Assembly: GCA_023135745.1 (NCBI GenBank)
Contig: JAGLSM010000037.1
Span: 1-10,138, forward strand
Source of the DNA: Spirochaetota bacterium
GTDB taxonomy: Bacteria > Spirochaetota > JAGLSM01
Length of the DNA: 10,138 nt
Direction: 5' to 3'
Under the pieces are notes generated by a model, which saw nothing but the letters and a program-made list of their open reading frames with translations, was not told where the DNA came from and ran no database searches. The position numbers and the translations under genes are program-made. Positions 1 to 6,518 of the stretch are shown here, one piece after another (the first letter of the stretch is position 1; each line of letters begins with the position of its first letter).

Positions 1-504
1 AGTTACAATTAAGGTATGATCATCAATTGCCTTTATTCCAAGTTTTGAAGGGTCTTTTATCTTACCCCTGTTGTATTCAACCGCATTTTTTATGGCAAAG
101 AGGAAGTAGGAATAACTGCTTGCGGTAGCAGGAGCAAGAAGCCTTCTCCAGCTGTATACAAAGTCATGAGCTGTTACTGCTCTTCCTGAGCTCCATTTAG
201 CGTTTTTACGAAGATAGAATATAAATTTTCGGAAACCGTTACTTATTTTCCATGACTTTGCTACCCCCGGGAGCGGTTTCAATGTTTTTGGATGATACCT
301 TGTTAAGCCTTCAAATATCTGATTCGCGATATTCCCGTCTGAATGAGACTTCATTTTATTGGGATCAAGAGTTTCGGGCTCTGCTCCGTTATCAATGATC
401 AATGTATCCTTACGTGTTACAGCAATTTCCCCAAACCAGTCACCGTTGGGATGGCATGAAGAAAGGAGCAGGCTTAAGATCATTATGCAGAATATTTTTT
501 TCAT
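1..504 (-). CDS. Peptide ABC transporter substrate-binding lipoprotein (OppA/SBP family 5), 5' part only
   Basis: The reading frame starts at 504 and is open for 168 codons to the window edge, so only the N-terminal part is present; full proteins of this family are usually 500-600 residues. The first residues, MKKIFCIMILSLLLSSC, form a lipoprotein signal with lipobox LSSC and acylated Cys17. The mature part has the solute-binding family 5 opening: 'EPETLDPNK' (about 43-51), 'NIANQIFEGLTRY' (58-70), 'PGVAKSWKIS' (79-88) and 'VTAHDFVYSWRRLLAP' (110-125), the usual region before the peptide-binding lobe. By family, it binds oligopeptides in the periplasm and delivers them to an Opp/Dpp-type permease, whose genes may lie beyond the left edge. 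No Shine-Dalgarno is visible before the ATG (TTAGATAATG). A 13-bp palindrome (519-531) lies upstream. Confidence 0.93.
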   Translation of the reverse strand, partial: MKKIFCIMILSLLLSSCHPNGDWFGEIAVTRKDTLIIDNGAEPETLDPNKMKSHSDGNIANQIFEGLTRYHPKTLKPLPGVAKSWKISNGFRKFIFYLRKNAKWSSGRAVTAHDFVYSWRRLLAPATASSYSYFLFAIKNAVEYNRGKIKDPSKLGIKAIDDHTLIVT

Positions 505-518
505 TATCTAATTTTAAG

Positions 519-531
519 CATATTAAATATG
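519..531. repeat. 13-bp palindrome upstream of the oppA-like gene
   Basis: CATATTAAATATG is a perfect palindrome with 6-base arms around A525, 15 bases before the oppA-like start. It could be an operator. In so AT-rich a region a palindrome of this size can also arise by chance, so regulation is only a guess. Confidence 0.3.
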
Positions 532-705
532 AAAAATCAAGGATTGATTAATAGAAGTTTATCATTCGCGCAGCAACTCGTAGAATATCTAAAAGGATCA
601 ATTAAAGCTGAATCTGGAGGTAAAGGACATGGTGCGACATTCATAATTGAACTGAAAAAAGGAAAAAATATTTTTAATGAAAAGGATTTTATACCAAAAA
701 AATAA
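529..705 (+). pseudogene. Decayed C-terminal fragment of a sensor histidine kinase
   Basis: A 58-codon open frame matches the end of a histidine-kinase HATPase_c domain: 'SLSFAQQLVEYLKGSIKAES' followed by 'GGKGHGATFIIELKK'. In intact kinases this segment reads roughly G-x-GLGL-SIAKQLVE-xxGG-SI-x-AES, then an F-x-I-x-L strand. Here the G2-box glycines are replaced (GLINRSL) and GG is KG. Everything upstream is missing: the N, G1 and F boxes, the dimerisation helix and any sensor domain. It is therefore a remnant without ATPase function, left by a deletion or rearrangement next to the oppA-like gene. No Shine-Dalgarno precedes the ATG, which is probably not a real start. The identification rests on motif recall, not an alignment. 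Confidence 0.6.
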
Positions 706-820
706 GTATTACGAATTTTTAAAAGCTAAGGAGTTGTCTGATGTTGATGAATTAGCGGGGTTAAAAAATAGACACGCTTTATTAATATGGAATGAAGTTG
801 TTTAGAGTATATGCGATTAA
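706..820. other. Short gene-free stretch after the kinase remnant
   Basis: With the kinase remnant this makes a gap of about 316 bases between two genes. A 42-codon plus-strand frame (677-805, overlapping the remnant in another frame) ends in 'ELSDVDELAGLKNRHALLIW', which looks coding-like, but I cannot assign it to a family. No terminator is evident after the glycosidase stop at 821. Confidence 0.4.
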
Positions 821-2077
821 TCAAAAAGTTGCGAAAAATGTTTCAATTTCTGATATTGATTTCTGATAGGGATTTATAGACCATGTGTTTGATAAGATAT
901 AGTATGATTGCCTGGGATGTGTGATTTGCACACCTTGTGAATTGGTATCATTAAGACCACTCATATAGCAAATACCAAACCATTCTTCATTGATATTGGG
1001 ATTGACTGAGTTATCAAAGGTATAGCCGCCTATATAATGCTGAGCAGTGGTTGTTTGAGCATAGTCATCCCCTGCTTTCCACCAACCGTCTCTCCAGGAA
1101 AAAACAAAGCCGCCAATACAATTACCGGCATTTTTATTATAGGTATTTAAGTAGCACTCTTTCCATTGATTTTTATGGTAGGAAGCCTGTACTGTCTGAT
1201 CTTCCGCGTCTGTAACCATATTAAAAGCATCACAGCCAAATTCAGAAAAAACAAAGGGAAGATTGAGAGTGTTTTTAACATCAGAGAATAAGGATGTAGC
1301 AGATTGCCCTCGATACACATTGGCCATCATTATATCTAAGTGCTGACAGGTAGATGCGATTGTGCTACTATATTGAAGCTCTCCATTTGCTATTGCCACA
1401 CATCTGTTTGGGTCTAATGCTTTAATTGAGACACACACTTCTTCAACAAAGGAATAAAACTGCGTGGGGGTATTTCCATTTAATCTATAATTATTTTCAT
1501 TGCCAAGCGCGTAGAAAAGAACGCCAGGTGAATCACGGAATTCCAGTACCCAATTGGTTATATCGGTAAGTAAACTGCTTCTCACTGCCGGAATAGAATA
1601 ATCAACACACTGTCCTCCTGAAGAATATCCGCCTATCCAATGGCTAATTATCAAGCGTACTCCAAATGTATTGTAAATATAGTCAACCCATTCTCCAGGA
1701 ATATTACTGAATGTGCGGATGGTATTAATTCCGGCATTGGTCATGAGAGATATATCATGGTCAAGAATGTTTTTAATATGAGTATCTGTTTCATTCCATA
1801 GACCGGTTTTATATGCGTTACCTTCTCCCACGGGAATAAAGTTAGCAACAACACCTTTAATATAATACGGCTCACCTTCTACCATGAGATGCCAACCATT
1901 GCTATCCTGGATAACATAATATCCTTGTTGAGATTGCGAACTGCTGCTTGAGCTTGCCTGTGAACTCGTGCTTGATTGGGAGCTATTGTTAGACGCAACT
2001 GTATTATTAGAATAGTCACTGCAAGCAGTAAAGAAAACAATTAATTGTACTAATATAAATAGCATATGACATTTCAA
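821..2077 (-). CDS. Glycoside-hydrolase-like TIM-barrel lipoprotein (GH2 catalytic-domain type)
   Basis: A lipoprotein of about 418 residues. From the chosen start it has a signal (MKCHMLFILVQLIVFFTAC) with lipobox FTAC and Cys19, then a Ser/Gln/Asn-rich linker of about 35 residues, then a (beta/alpha)8 domain. Two clan-A glycosidase motifs are visible: 'YALGNENNY', whose NE pair (Glu194) would be the acid/base, and 'FVFSEFGCD', whose Glu279 would be the nucleophile. Aromatic stretches (SWRDGWW, HYIGGY) would line a sugar cleft. This matches GH2_C-like or GH5-like retaining enzymes; the substrate cannot be told, though a beta-glucan is possible. The TTG at 2077 is preferred because AAGGA lies 7 bases before it. 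The longer ATG frame (2098) has no Shine-Dalgarno and would put AAGGA inside the gene. Decayed genes lie on both sides. Confidence 0.8.
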   Translation of the reverse strand: MKCHMLFILVQLIVFFTACSDYSNNTVASNNSSQSSTSSQASSSSSSQSQQGYYVIQDSNGWHLMVEGEPYYIKGVVANFIPVGEGNAYKTGLWNETDTHIKNILDHDISLMTNAGINTIRTFSNIPGEWVDYIYNTFGVRLIISHWIGGYSSGGQCVDYSIPAVRSSLLTDITNWVLEFRDSPGVLFYALGNENNYRLNGNTPTQFYSFVEEVCVSIKALDPNRCVAIANGELQYSSTIASTCQHLDIMMANVYRGQSATSLFSDVKNTLNLPFVFSEFGCDAFNMVTDAEDQTVQASYHKNQWKECYLNTYNKNAGNCIGGFVFSWRDGWWKAGDDYAQTTTAQHYIGGYTFDNSVNPNINEEWFGICYMSGLNDTNSQGVQITHPRQSYYILSNTWSINPYQKSISEIETFFATF

Positions 2078-2106
2078 AAAAATATCCTTAATTATCATAA
2101 TATGTC

Positions 2107-2121
2107 GGTATAATTTATACC
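2107..2121. promoter_or_regulatory. 15-bp palindrome in the glycosidase leader (possible operator)
   Basis: GGTATAATTTATACC is a perfect inverted repeat with 7-base arms around T2114. It lies between the predicted transcription start (about 2157) and the start codon, where a bound repressor could block elongation. Sugar-responsive regulators often use such sites, but no regulator gene is in view, so the role is inferred. Confidence 0.4.
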
Positions 2122-2163
2122 TTACTTATTTAAAATTGTATTTTAATTACATCTACTACCATA

Positions 2164-2192
2164 AGTATAGATGATTTAAATATCTATGTCAA
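2164..2192 (-). promoter_or_regulatory. Near-consensus sigma70 promoter for the glycosidase gene
   Basis: On the minus strand, TTGACA (2192-2187) and TATACT (2169-2164) are separated by exactly 17 bases. The -35 box is perfect and the -10 box is one base off TATAAT. Transcription would begin near 2157, giving a leader of about 80 bases that contains the 2107-2121 palindrome. Confidence 0.7.
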
Positions 2193-2304
2193 ATAAGTTA
2201 AGGCATTTGCGCTGTAAGCACTAGTTCTTCTATATTTTCAAAAGGATATGGTTACCCTGTACAATTAGTTAGTATCTTTTAAATTTCATTTAAATTGTTT
2301 TGCG

Positions 2305-2471
2305 TTACGCAATTTGTACAAGACTGCGCATTTTTCCTTAATTATTTTCTTCAATATGTCCCAAGGCAATTGCAAGCATAACACACAAGGCAATAGTTAT
2401 TCGTCAGGGAAATAATCCAGTACAAATTTCAGCCTTTTTAAATCCCCAAGATTTTCAATTTTTTTCCAGTC
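2305..2471 (-). pseudogene. Degenerate transposase-like gene remnant
   Basis: Coding-like peptides appear in two frames of the minus strand. At 2471-2397 one frame reads 'DWKKIENLGDLKRLK', then a short hydrophobic stretch ending FPDE and a stop. Directly next to it, one frame over (2397-2338), is 'TIALCVMLAIALGHIEENN', a stop, then 'GKMRSLVQIA' and another stop at 2307-2305. The first piece resembles the N-terminus, and the 'MLAxALG...KMRSLV' piece an internal part, of insertion-sequence transposases as I remember them. The parts look joined by an internal deletion or frameshift. No intact frame, terminal inverted repeats or target duplication could be found. The family is not identified and the call is tentative. 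Confidence 0.45.
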
Positions 2472-2527
2472 AAAAAGGCTTTTTTGTATTATAAAAAATT
2501 AATTTACTGGAATAATTTTATTATAAG

Positions 2528-3013
2528 ATGTATTATAACTTAATGAAGTTACATTCAATCACTGATAGCATGTCAAAAGTTATTGAACTTCAGATACCAA
2601 GCTCGCTTGGCAATGAGAAAGCAGCTATGGACCTCTCAGATTCTCTAACAAATAATCTTCAATTTTCAAAAGACAGGCAGGCAGAGATTAAAACAGCTGT
2701 TTCTGAGGCCTGTATAAACGCGATTGAACATGGTAATAAATTTGATACTGACAAAAAAGTCCAGATCCTTTTTAGGGAGTCTAAAAAATTTCTTGAGATT
2801 GAAGTAATTGATTACGGTGACGGCTTTTTATTCGACAAACACCCGGATCAAATAAATGTCCTAAAAAAAATAGAGAGCAATAGACGTGAAGATTTACGCG
2901 GATGGGGACTATATATAATTAAAAAGATAACCGATAAAATTGAAGCTCAAAAGCTTAATTACGGTTATTCTTTGAAAATGTTTTTTAAGAGATCTCATAA
3001 GAGGGGATATTGA
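2528..3013 (+). CDS. Anti-sigma factor / serine kinase of the RsbW-SpoIIAB family (HATPase_c_2)
   Basis: A cytosolic GHKL-fold ATPase of 161 residues, about the family's usual length. The N box 'SEACINAIEHGN' (59-70) carries the Mg-binding Asn64. The G1 box is 'DYGDGF' (95-100), and the G2 region is 'RGWGLYIIKKITD' (124-136). Such proteins bind and hold a sigma factor or another partner, and inactivate their cognate STAS protein by phosphorylating a serine. The STAS partner starts immediately downstream, its ATG overlapping this stop by one base. No sigma factor or PP2C phosphatase gene is nearby, so the target is elsewhere, and it could be a non-sigma partner. Start choice is uncertain: neither this ATG nor the in-frame ATG at 2570 (MSKVIELQIPSS, a typical family opening) has a clear Shine-Dalgarno. 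Confidence 0.88.
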   Translation: MYYNLMKLHSITDSMSKVIELQIPSSLGNEKAAMDLSDSLTNNLQFSKDRQAEIKTAVSEACINAIEHGNKFDTDKKVQILFRESKKFLEIEVIDYGDGFLFDKHPDQINVLKKIESNRREDLRGWGLYIIKKITDKIEAQKLNYGYSLKMFFKRSHKRGY

Positions 3014-3351
3014 TGGAAAATCAATTTTCAATTAAAACTAAAAAAGAATCTTCAATTCCGGTTATTTATCTTTACGGTGACGTTACTGCTGAATCTGATG
3101 AATTAATAACTAAAACATTTAGAAAATTACTTAAAAAATCACATACAAAAATTATTCTGAATTTTGAGGATGTTAAATATATAAATTCTTCAGGTATGGC
3201 TACTATGCTGGCTTTAATTTCCGAAAAAAATCAGGAAGTTGATTTAAAATTTGTAGCTTTATCAAGCCATTTTAAAAAAATCATGAAACTTGTCGGTATT
3301 ACAGATTTTGTTGATACGTACGAAACTATCTCTGAAGCTATTAATAATTAA
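3013..3351 (+). CDS. STAS-domain anti-anti-sigma factor (RsbV/SpoIIAA family)
   Basis: A single STAS domain of 112 residues, the normal size. The signature loop is 'YINSSGMATM' (56-65). By alignment in memory with SpoIIAA (DSSG, phospho-Ser58), the phosphorylated residue should be Ser59, with Asn58 replacing the usual Asp. The unphosphorylated form would bind the adjacent RsbW-like kinase and release its target. The ATG at 3013 overlaps the kinase stop (TGATG) and follows GAGGGG at about 6 bases; a TTG one codon earlier is possible but less likely. The stop is only two bases from the stop of convergent thiH, with no terminator between them, so the two transcripts probably overlap as antisense RNA. 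Confidence 0.9.
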   Translation: MENQFSIKTKKESSIPVIYLYGDVTAESDELITKTFRKLLKKSHTKIILNFEDVKYINSSGMATMLALISEKNQEVDLKFVALSSHFKKIMKLVGITDFVDTYETISEAINN

Positions 3352-3353
3352 TG

Positions 3354-4487
3354 CTAAATTTCACAGACTGTCTGCCAGTCTTTTAAAACAGGTTGATACC
3401 CTTTTTTTAAAAGTAATTTTTTCATTTGCGTTACACTTCTATTGTCGGAAATTTCAAATTGTGCTGTTCTTTTTTCTTCCGAAGTATGTCCGCCAACTAC
3501 AGTCGTTGATCCGGCAGAAATCTTGGTTACACCAAGGTTAATTAAATTATCTCTTAATACAGCGCTTTCTCTGGTTGACAGGGCAATCCCCACTCTGGGA
3601 AGAAAAAGCCGAATTGCCAGCATATACTGAACCAGTTTTTTGTCATCTATAGAATAAATTTCAGTAAAATCTCCTAAGTGGGGCTGAAGCCGGGGAATGG
3701 AAATACTTACTTCAATCTCAGGATAAGTTTTCTGCAGGTACGCGGCATGGATTCCTGTAAAAAAAGCTTCACTGTAAAATTTATCCAGTCCCAGTAAAGC
3801 TCCAATGTTAATTGTCCTTATGCCGGCTCTTGAGGCTCTATCGGGAGTCTCTAGCCTGTAGTTATAATTACTTTTTGGCCCGCTTATATGAACTCTTGAA
3901 TATATTTCAGGATTGTATACTTCCTGATAAATTGTAACCCCGTCAACTCCGGCAGCAATAAGCTCAGTGTATTCATCCTCATCAAGAGGGTATATTTCAA
4001 TCGAGATAGAAGTGAAATACTTGTGAAGAATTGTTACACAATCTTTAATATATGAAACAGGGCTGTGTTTTCTTGATTCTCCGGTAAGTATTAAAATATG
4101 TTTTAACCCTGTCTCTGCTATTGACTGAGCTTCTCTTTCAACTTCATCAAGAGTCAGTTTTTTTCTTATAAGAGAGTTGGAAACATTAAATCCGCAATAT
4201 AGACATTGATTTATACAAAAGTCTGACAAATACAAAGGGGTATAAAGAGAGACTACATTACCGAAATTCTGAACGGTTATCTTTTTTGCCGACCGTGCGG
4301 TTTTTTCGAGATGAGGTTCCGCCGCAGGAGATAAGAGTGCAAGATAATCGATTTCAGAAAGGTTTTTTTTAGACAAAACCCTTTCTATGTCAATTGGTGT
4401 AAAACCATTAATAAGATTATCCAGATCCATATCTCTATACCTGGTTATTTCATCAACGAAGCTTTTCTTATCGATTATAGTGGGCAT
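3354..4487 (-). CDS. thiH: 2-iminoacetate synthase (tyrosine lyase) ThiH
   Basis: A radical-SAM enzyme of 377 residues, the usual ThiH length. The 4Fe-4S motif C-x3-C-x2-C is present as '[10 protein letters not shown]' (Cys91, Cys95, Cys98). Other family features are 'YLSDFC' just before it, 'ILILTGES' (the SAM-binding GE-like motif), '[11 protein letters not shown]', '[10 protein letters not shown]' and the C-terminal '[11 protein letters not shown]'. It cleaves tyrosine with a 5'-deoxyadenosyl radical to give dehydroglycine (2-iminoacetate) and p-cresol. ThiG then uses the dehydroglycine to build the thiazole ring. It starts 4 bases after the thiG stop, as last gene of the SRPBCC-thiS-thiG-thiH run. 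ThiH, unlike the oxygen-using glycine oxidase ThiO, suits an anaerobic or facultative lifestyle. Confidence 0.96.
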   Translation of the reverse strand: MPTIIDKKSFVDEITRYRDMDLDNLINGFTPIDIERVLSKKNLSEIDYLALLSPAAEPHLEKTARSAKKITVQNFGNVVSLYTPLYLSDFCINQCLYCGFNVSNSLIRKKLTLDEVEREAQSIAETGLKHILILTGESRKHSPVSYIKDCVTILHKYFTSISIEIYPLDEDEYTELIAAGVDGVTIYQEVYNPEIYSRVHISGPKSNYNYRLETPDRASRAGIRTINIGALLGLDKFYSEAFFTGIHAAYLQKTYPEIEVSISIPRLQPHLGDFTEIYSIDDKKLVQYMLAIRLFLPRVGIALSTRESAVLRDNLINLGVTKISAGSTTVVGGHTSEEKRTAQFEISDNRSVTQMKKLLLKKGYQPVLKDWQTVCEI

Positions 4488-4491
4488 ATTA

Positions 4492-5256
4492 TTACCTGAG
4501 AAATCCTGTTAATGGAGAACTTGCACCGGCAGTCAGGCTTGTTTCCGGCATGCCTGAAATAAATGCAGTACGGCCTGCTTTCACAGCCTGAGAAAAAGCC
4601 TCGGCCATTTTTACAGGATCAGAAGCAGTTGCTATAGCCGTATTAACAAGTACTGCTGAAGCACCCATTTCCATTGCCTCAGCAGCTTCAGATGGTTTAC
4701 CGATTCCGGCATCAACAATAATCGGAAGTTTAATTTCCTCTATTAATATTCTCACCAATTCCTTGGTTTTAAGACCTCTGTTCGTTCCGATTGGAGAACC
4801 AAGAGGCATAATCGCTGCAGCTCCGGCTTCAACCAGTTTTCTTGCTGCCATAAGATCAGGACTCATGTAAGGCAATACAACAAAACCGTCTTCAACCAAT
4901 ACCCTGGTAGCTTTTATTGTTTCTGCATTGTCAGGGAGAAGGTATTTATTATCATTGATAACTTCAATTTTTATCCAGTTACCGCACCCTGTAGCTCTTG
5001 CAAGTCTTGCTATTCTTACTGCTTCATCAGCATTCCTGGCCCCTGAAGTGTTAGGCATAAGAATACAGTGTTTTGGAACATGTTTAAGAATGTTTTCATC
5101 ATCAGCATCAAAATCAACCCTTCTAAGAGCTACAGTTATAACTTGTATTCCTGAGGAGTTAATAACATCCGGGATAATATTTTTTGAAGAAAATTTACCT
5201 GTTCCTATGAAAAGCCTGTTACTTATTTCTTTGTTATCTATTATAAGAGGTTTCAT
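4492..5256 (-). CDS. thiG: Thiazole synthase ThiG
   Basis: A 254-residue (beta/alpha)8 enzyme of normal length. It makes thiazole phosphate from 1-deoxy-D-xylulose 5-phosphate, ThiS-thiocarboxylate and dehydroglycine. Lys96 in 'NWIKIEV' is the Schiff-base lysine. 'FIGTGKF' (16-22), '[21 protein letters not shown]', '[13 protein letters not shown]' and '[31 protein letters not shown]' segments carry the substrate and phosphate-binding loops. The start ATG overlaps the thiS stop (ATGA), and its strong Shine-Dalgarno (GGGAGGAGG) is made by the codons for the glycine-rich ThiS tail, so the two are translationally coupled. ThiG works in complex with ThiS and feeds on ThiH product. Confidence 0.97.
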   Translation of the reverse strand: MKPLIIDNKEISNRLFIGTGKFSSKNIIPDVINSSGIQVITVALRRVDFDADDENILKHVPKHCILMPNTSGARNADEAVRIARLARATGCGNWIKIEVINDNKYLLPDNAETIKATRVLVEDGFVVLPYMSPDLMAARKLVEAGAAAIMPLGSPIGTNRGLKTKELVRILIEEIKLPIIVDAGIGKPSEAAEAMEMGASAVLVNTAIATASDPVKMAEAFSQAVKAGRTAFISGMPETSLTAGASSPLTGFLR

Positions 5257-5459
5257 TGGCTGCCTCCTCCCACAAATTTTAATACTTCAAGATTATCGCC
5301 CTGATTTATCAGGGTTTTTTGCCATTGAGTGTGCTCCAGAATTTTTCCATTATGCTCAACGACAACGGTATTATGATTTATTGATTTTTCAGAAAGTAGA
5401 TCCCATATTGTAGTAGAGTCATTTATTTGCTGCGCTTTCCCGTTAAGAATAAAGTTCAT
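5253..5459 (-). CDS. thiS: Sulfur carrier protein ThiS
   Basis: A 68-residue ubiquitin-fold (beta-grasp) protein, matching the usual 65-70. '[12 protein letters not shown]' is the first hairpin, '[11 protein letters not shown]' the helix, and '[10 protein letters not shown]' and '[16 protein letters not shown]' complete the fold. The glycine tail must be adenylated by ThiF and thiocarboxylated before donating sulfur to ThiG. Here the frame continues past the glycines with Ser-Gln (VGGGSQ), so either the tail is trimmed or a downstream start/stop detail is involved; the family usually ends in GG. ThiF is not in the window. It starts 5 bases after the stop of the SRPBCC gene, whose last codons supply an AAGGA at a rather long 11-base spacing, suggesting coupling. 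Confidence 0.94.
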   Translation of the reverse strand: MNFILNGKAQQINDSTTIWDLLSEKSINHNTVVVEHNGKILEHTQWQKTLINQGDNLEVLKFVGGGSQ

Positions 5460-5464
5460 AAAGT

Positions 5465-5992
5465 CTATTTTCCTTCTAATATTCTCTTAAGACGTTTCAG
5501 CCCTATATCAATATATGAACCAAGGTATGAATCAATAAACAGGCCGAAATATTTAGCAATAATATTGCCATTTGCGTTACCAATAAAACCTTCAGTTACA
5601 ATAGTCGCGTTATCTGATTTTTTAAAAATCCAGTAACCCTCAGCCTTACCCTGTGTTTTAAAATCCATTAAAACTCTTATTGATTTATTTTTAATACTTT
5701 CTGTAATCTTTATGAGACCTTCGCCTGAATCCTTACTAACCCAGCTGTATGATGCACCTAAACCGATGTATTTTTTTCCAAGTGTAATTTTAAAAGTCGG
5801 ATCATTTTGTTTCCATGGAGACCAAGCCATGTTTTTCTTAAGATTATTGACGTTTTCAAATACTTTGTTTATTGGAGCATTGATTTTTATCGAACGTTGT
5901 GTTGAATACCTTGAAGGAAGAAGTATTCCCGCGACAAAAAAAGCTGCTAAAAGTATGGTAAAAACTACTGCTATTTTTTTAATTAATTTCAT
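5465..5992 (-). CDS. Membrane-anchored SRPBCC (polyketide cyclase-like) family protein
   Basis: A 175-residue protein with one N-terminal membrane segment (about 7-25, 'IAVVFTILLAAFFVAGILL'). A START/SRPBCC helix-grip domain follows, opening with 'RSIKINAPINKVFENVNNL' (33-51) and 'WSPWKQNDP', the usual pattern of this family. The domain probably faces the periplasm, or is exported if the signal is cut. Members bind hydrophobic ligands; nothing indicates which one. It is the first gene of the run leading into thiS (5-base gap), though a thiamine role is not known for the family, so it may only share the transcript. The ATG has a good Shine-Dalgarno (GGAG, about 7 bases upstream). No convincing promoter was found before it. 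Confidence 0.8.
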   Translation of the reverse strand: MKLIKKIAVVFTILLAAFFVAGILLPSRYSTQRSIKINAPINKVFENVNNLKKNMAWSPWKQNDPTFKITLGKKYIGLGASYSWVSKDSGEGLIKITESIKNKSIRVLMDFKTQGKAEGYWIFKKSDNATIVTEGFIGNANGNIIAKYFGLFIDSYLGSYIDIGLKRLKRILEGK

Positions 5993-6060
5993 ATTTATCT
6001 CCGAAATTATCCATTTTTACAAAAAATATAAAACAGCTTGTATGAAAAGGCTAATTGTAT

Positions 6061-6104
6061 TTAATGAATTTGTCCCGATCTGTTGATCGGGACAAATTCA
6101 TTAA
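6061..6104. repeat. Perfect 20-bp-arm hairpin (hairpin 1)
   Basis: Two 20-base arms (6061-6080 and 6085-6104) are exact reverse complements around a 4-base loop (TGTT). The outer part of the arm is TTAATGAATTTG and the inner part TCCCGATC. No T-run follows on either strand, so it is not a standard intrinsic terminator. It lies 13 bases outside MITE copy A, and its AATGAATTT core recurs in hairpin 2 outside copy B. Confidence 0.9.
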
Positions 6105-6117
6105 GATTAAAGTGTCC

Positions 6118-6261
6118 GTTGCAGAACCTTATTTTTTGAAAATGCAAACTCGTATTCAATTAATTAGGTCTAAAGAGCAATTTGGTGTATGTAAATTTAT
6201 TTGATAATCGAAGCTTTCGTCACTCAAACAGTGCATTTATCAAAAAATAAGGTTCTGCAAC
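6118..6261 (+). mobile_element. MITE-like element, copy A
   Basis: A 144-bp non-coding element bounded by inverted repeats of about 29 bases that begin GTTGCAGAACCT and run through a T-tract, GAAAATGCA. A second copy lies inverted at 7822-7966. The ends and subterminal blocks (AAACTCGTA at one end, ACTCAAACAGTGCAT at the other) are conserved between copies, while the centre has diverged. There is no coding capacity. No target duplication is obvious: left flank AGTGTCC, right flank TGATATA. It would need a transposase supplied elsewhere. Confidence 0.82.
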
Positions 6262-6518
6262 TGATATAGTTATATCCCTCTTTTTTTCAATTTTGTTTGC
6301 TGGTTGTGCAATCCCGATCTAAATTCGGACTCATACAGTGTATTTTTCAAAAAAAAGGGTTATGCAACTTAAAGTCACATTTCATTGCCAACAAGAAGGT
6401 TTTTCAAAAAGCAAGATTGTGCAAAAAATCTGTGATTTTTAGCAAACCCCGGATTTGCGATATTTTTTGGGGAAATGTTTTACTATATCCTTAATTATTA
6501 AATTATAACATCTAGTAA
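6262..6518. other. Gene-free interval holding MITE debris, downstream of the peptidase gene
   Basis: No plausible gene was seen; the 65-codon plus-strand frame at 6297-6494 is lysine/cysteine-rich and covers the half MITE. A further 'TTTTTCAAAAAGCAAGATTGTGCAA' style stretch near 6402-6426 may be another eroded MITE end. CCTTAATTA (6489-6497) and TAATTAAGG (6516-6524) could pair across the peptidase stop, but without a T-run. Confidence 0.5.
6329..6369 (+). mobile_element. Half-copy of the MITE (right end only)
   Basis: This 41-base segment, read on the minus strand, begins AGTTGCATAACC, passes a T-tract and ends GAAAAATACACTGTATGAGT. Copy B at the same end has AGTTGCAGAACC, a T-tract, then GAAAAATGCACTGTTTGAGT. 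The match covers the terminal repeat and subterminal block, and stops where the divergent centre would begin. It is in the same orientation as copy A and 67 bases from it. Confidence 0.65.

Larger units (their letters stand above)
2099..2527. other. Gene-free interval between the glycosidase and the anti-sigma gene
   Basis: This 429-base interval holds the glycosidase leader and promoter, the transposase-like remnant, and a 13-bp palindrome TTGCGTTACGCAA (2300-2312) at the remnant's far end. A weak TATTAT box (2487-2492) could be a -10 for the plus-strand pair, but its -35 is poor. No intact gene is present. Confidence 0.6.

Noticed and set aside
677..805. 42-codon plus-strand frame ending ALLIWNEVV
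   Set aside because: It looks coding-like, but it overlaps the kinase relic, has no ribosome site and matches no family I know; kept only as a note.
4928..5413. 161-codon plus-strand frame opposite thiG and thiS
   Set aside because: It is antisense to two clearly identified genes, has no Shine-Dalgarno and no recognisable domain.
5993..6060. TPP riboswitch upstream of the thi operon
   Set aside because: The leader is only about 68 bases and lacks the conserved CUGAGA and thi-box elements.
5712..6086. 124-codon plus-strand frame opposite the SRPBCC gene
   Set aside because: It is a shadow of the SRPBCC reading frame, and ends inside hairpin 1.
6061..6104. Hairpin 1 as an intrinsic terminator
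   Set aside because: No T-run follows the stem on either strand, and the arms are longer than usual.
6297..6494. 65-codon plus-strand frame after MITE copy A
   Set aside because: It runs over the MITE half-copy, has low-complexity Lys/Phe content and no ribosome site.
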